64,000 nucleotides of DNA from JACMLD01 sp038229695 (GTDB lineage: Bacteria; Bacteroidota; Bacteroidia; Chitinophagales; Chitinophagaceae), in assembly GCA_038229695.1 (NCBI GenBank), contig JBBROE010000004.1, positions 1-64,000 on the forward strand. The letters run 5' to 3'. Positions within the stretch are counted from its first letter, which is position 1. Every line of letters starts with the position of its first letter. The position numbers were made by a program, and so were the translations under genes. Under the pieces are notes generated by a model that was not told the DNA's origin, made no database searches, and saw only the letters and a list, made by a program, of their open reading frames with translations. This document shows positions 63,497 to 64,000 of the stretch, piece after piece.

Positions 63497-64000
63497 TTAC
63501 AGACCGGAATAGTAATCATAGCCTTCTTCTGCCCAGTAGTCGGGCGGACGGCTGTCGCTAAAATTTATGGTGGCAATCTGCTTGATATTTTTGATACCGT
63601 ATTTAACGGGTATGATCAACCGCAGAGGCTGGCCATGGTCGGGGGGCAGTAGCTGGTTATTGACTTCATACGCCAGGATCGTCTGCGGATGCATGGCGCC
63701 AGGCATTTCGATACCCACATAATAACCCCGGCTCGCTGTCGCCATCCCCACATATTTCATCGCAGTTTCTGCTTCCAGGCCATAATGCCGGACGAAGTCG
63801 CTGAAACGGACGCCACCCCACCACGAAATCTGGTCCCACCCCTCGACACATTTAAAATCGAATACTATCTCCGTCTTCGGAAGTGACCGCAACTCATCCA
63901 GCGAAATATGCAGCGATGACCCGTCTTTCTTTTTCACCTCCAGCCGGTAAGCAGCGCGATTCAGCGCGGCATTGGTCATGCCGATATGACTGTTGACCCG
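63497..64000 (-). CDS. Sulfite-oxidase-family molybdoprotein (partial)
   Basis: A minus-strand frame open from the window edge (64000) to the stop at 63497, at least 167 codons, so the N terminus is outside. FDFKCVEGWDQISWWGGVRFSDFV carries the molybdenum-ligand Cys of the sulfite oxidase/YedY (MsrP) family, followed by GMATASRGYYVGIEMPGAMHPQTILAYEVNNQLLPPDHGQPLRLI and a C-terminal YWAEEGYDYYSGL. The likely function is a periplasmic molybdopterin oxidoreductase of the MsrP type; whether it has a membrane partner cannot be seen here. Confidence 0.85.
   Translation of the reverse strand, partial: RVNSHIGMTNAALNRAAYRLEVKKKDGSSLHISLDELRSLPKTEIVFDFKCVEGWDQISWWGGVRFSDFVRHYGLEAETAMKYVGMATASRGYYVGIEMPGAMHPQTILAYEVNNQLLPPDHGQPLRLIIPVKYGIKNIKQIATINFSDSRPPDYWAEEGYDYYSGL

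Noticed and set aside
1..64000. CRISPR arrays, tRNA and rRNA genes
   Set aside because: No regularly spaced short repeats, cloverleaf-like motifs or conserved rRNA segments were noticed on either strand; a dedicated scan would settle it.

Overview
The window comes from a member of the Bacteroidota, most likely a free-living Chitinophagaceae-type bacterium. The support is a SusC/SusD pair, a type B T9SS (gliding-motility) C-terminal domain, CRTAC1/FG-GAP lipoproteins, many Bacteroidota-style lipoproteins, and degradative enzymes of families GH1, GH16 and GH53. No rRNA, tRNA or CRISPR array was seen.

Region 1 (1-9.1 kb) looks like an acquired, decayed segment. Three transposase remnants (IS1595, IS66 and IS256 types) surround a visibly AT-richer heavy-metal RND efflux pair (adaptor plus CzcA/CusA pump) followed by a DUF2279 gene. 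It also holds a small His-rich protein with a clear terminator, a sigma-factor stub, and a tandem 82-bp direct repeat in otherwise empty DNA.

Region 2 (9.2-21 kb) has an isocitrate dehydrogenase flanked by two short paralogous genes, with a LysR gene divergent from them. Next is a four-gene minus-strand operon in which two paralogous BamA-like barrels bracket a DedA protein and a GT4 glycosyltransferase. A phospholipase C-like phosphoesterase, a frameshifted His-rich paralogue, a divergent Nramp transporter with a DUF1003 partner, and an HPF/RaiA-type ribosome factor complete it.

Region 3 (21.4-31.8 kb) starts with a TonB-dependent receptor and its downstream beta-helix lipoprotein. Both are broken, one by an in-frame stop and one by a frameshift. 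A 12-bp direct repeat with a 22-bp period lies upstream of the receptor. A tight operon follows: LpxH-like phosphoesterase, MJ1255-type glycosyltransferase, GH1 beta-glucosidase and metallophosphoesterase. A GH53 endo-galactanase stands alone on the plus strand.

Region 4 (32.2-44 kb) is a five-gene minus-strand locus: SusC, SusD, a giant ASPIC/UnbV FG-GAP lipoprotein, an FG-GAP lipoprotein with a c-type haem motif, and a vanadium-haloperoxidase/PAP2-type lipoprotein. It contains no polysaccharide-degrading enzyme, so it is a SusCD system with an apparently redox or Ca-binding surface module. It is one of the two best candidates for an unusual system.

Region 5 (44.2-53.4 kb) is an exported-protease cluster: a T9SS-secreted PKD/Ig protein, a papain-type peptidase fused to DUF4384, a TPR-Ig-caspase protein, a second caspase-domain protein, and a TPR/coiled-coil membrane protein. 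Both caspases and the papain domain keep their catalytic residues. It is the other best candidate.

Region 6 (53.4-64 kb) has a hydroxyacid operon (secreted YiaL-like protein, LctP-type permease, D-2-hydroxyacid dehydrogenase, glycerate kinase), two GH16 enzymes, a GNAT acetyltransferase, a type B carboxylesterase, and a sulfite-oxidase-family molybdoprotein cut by the window edge.
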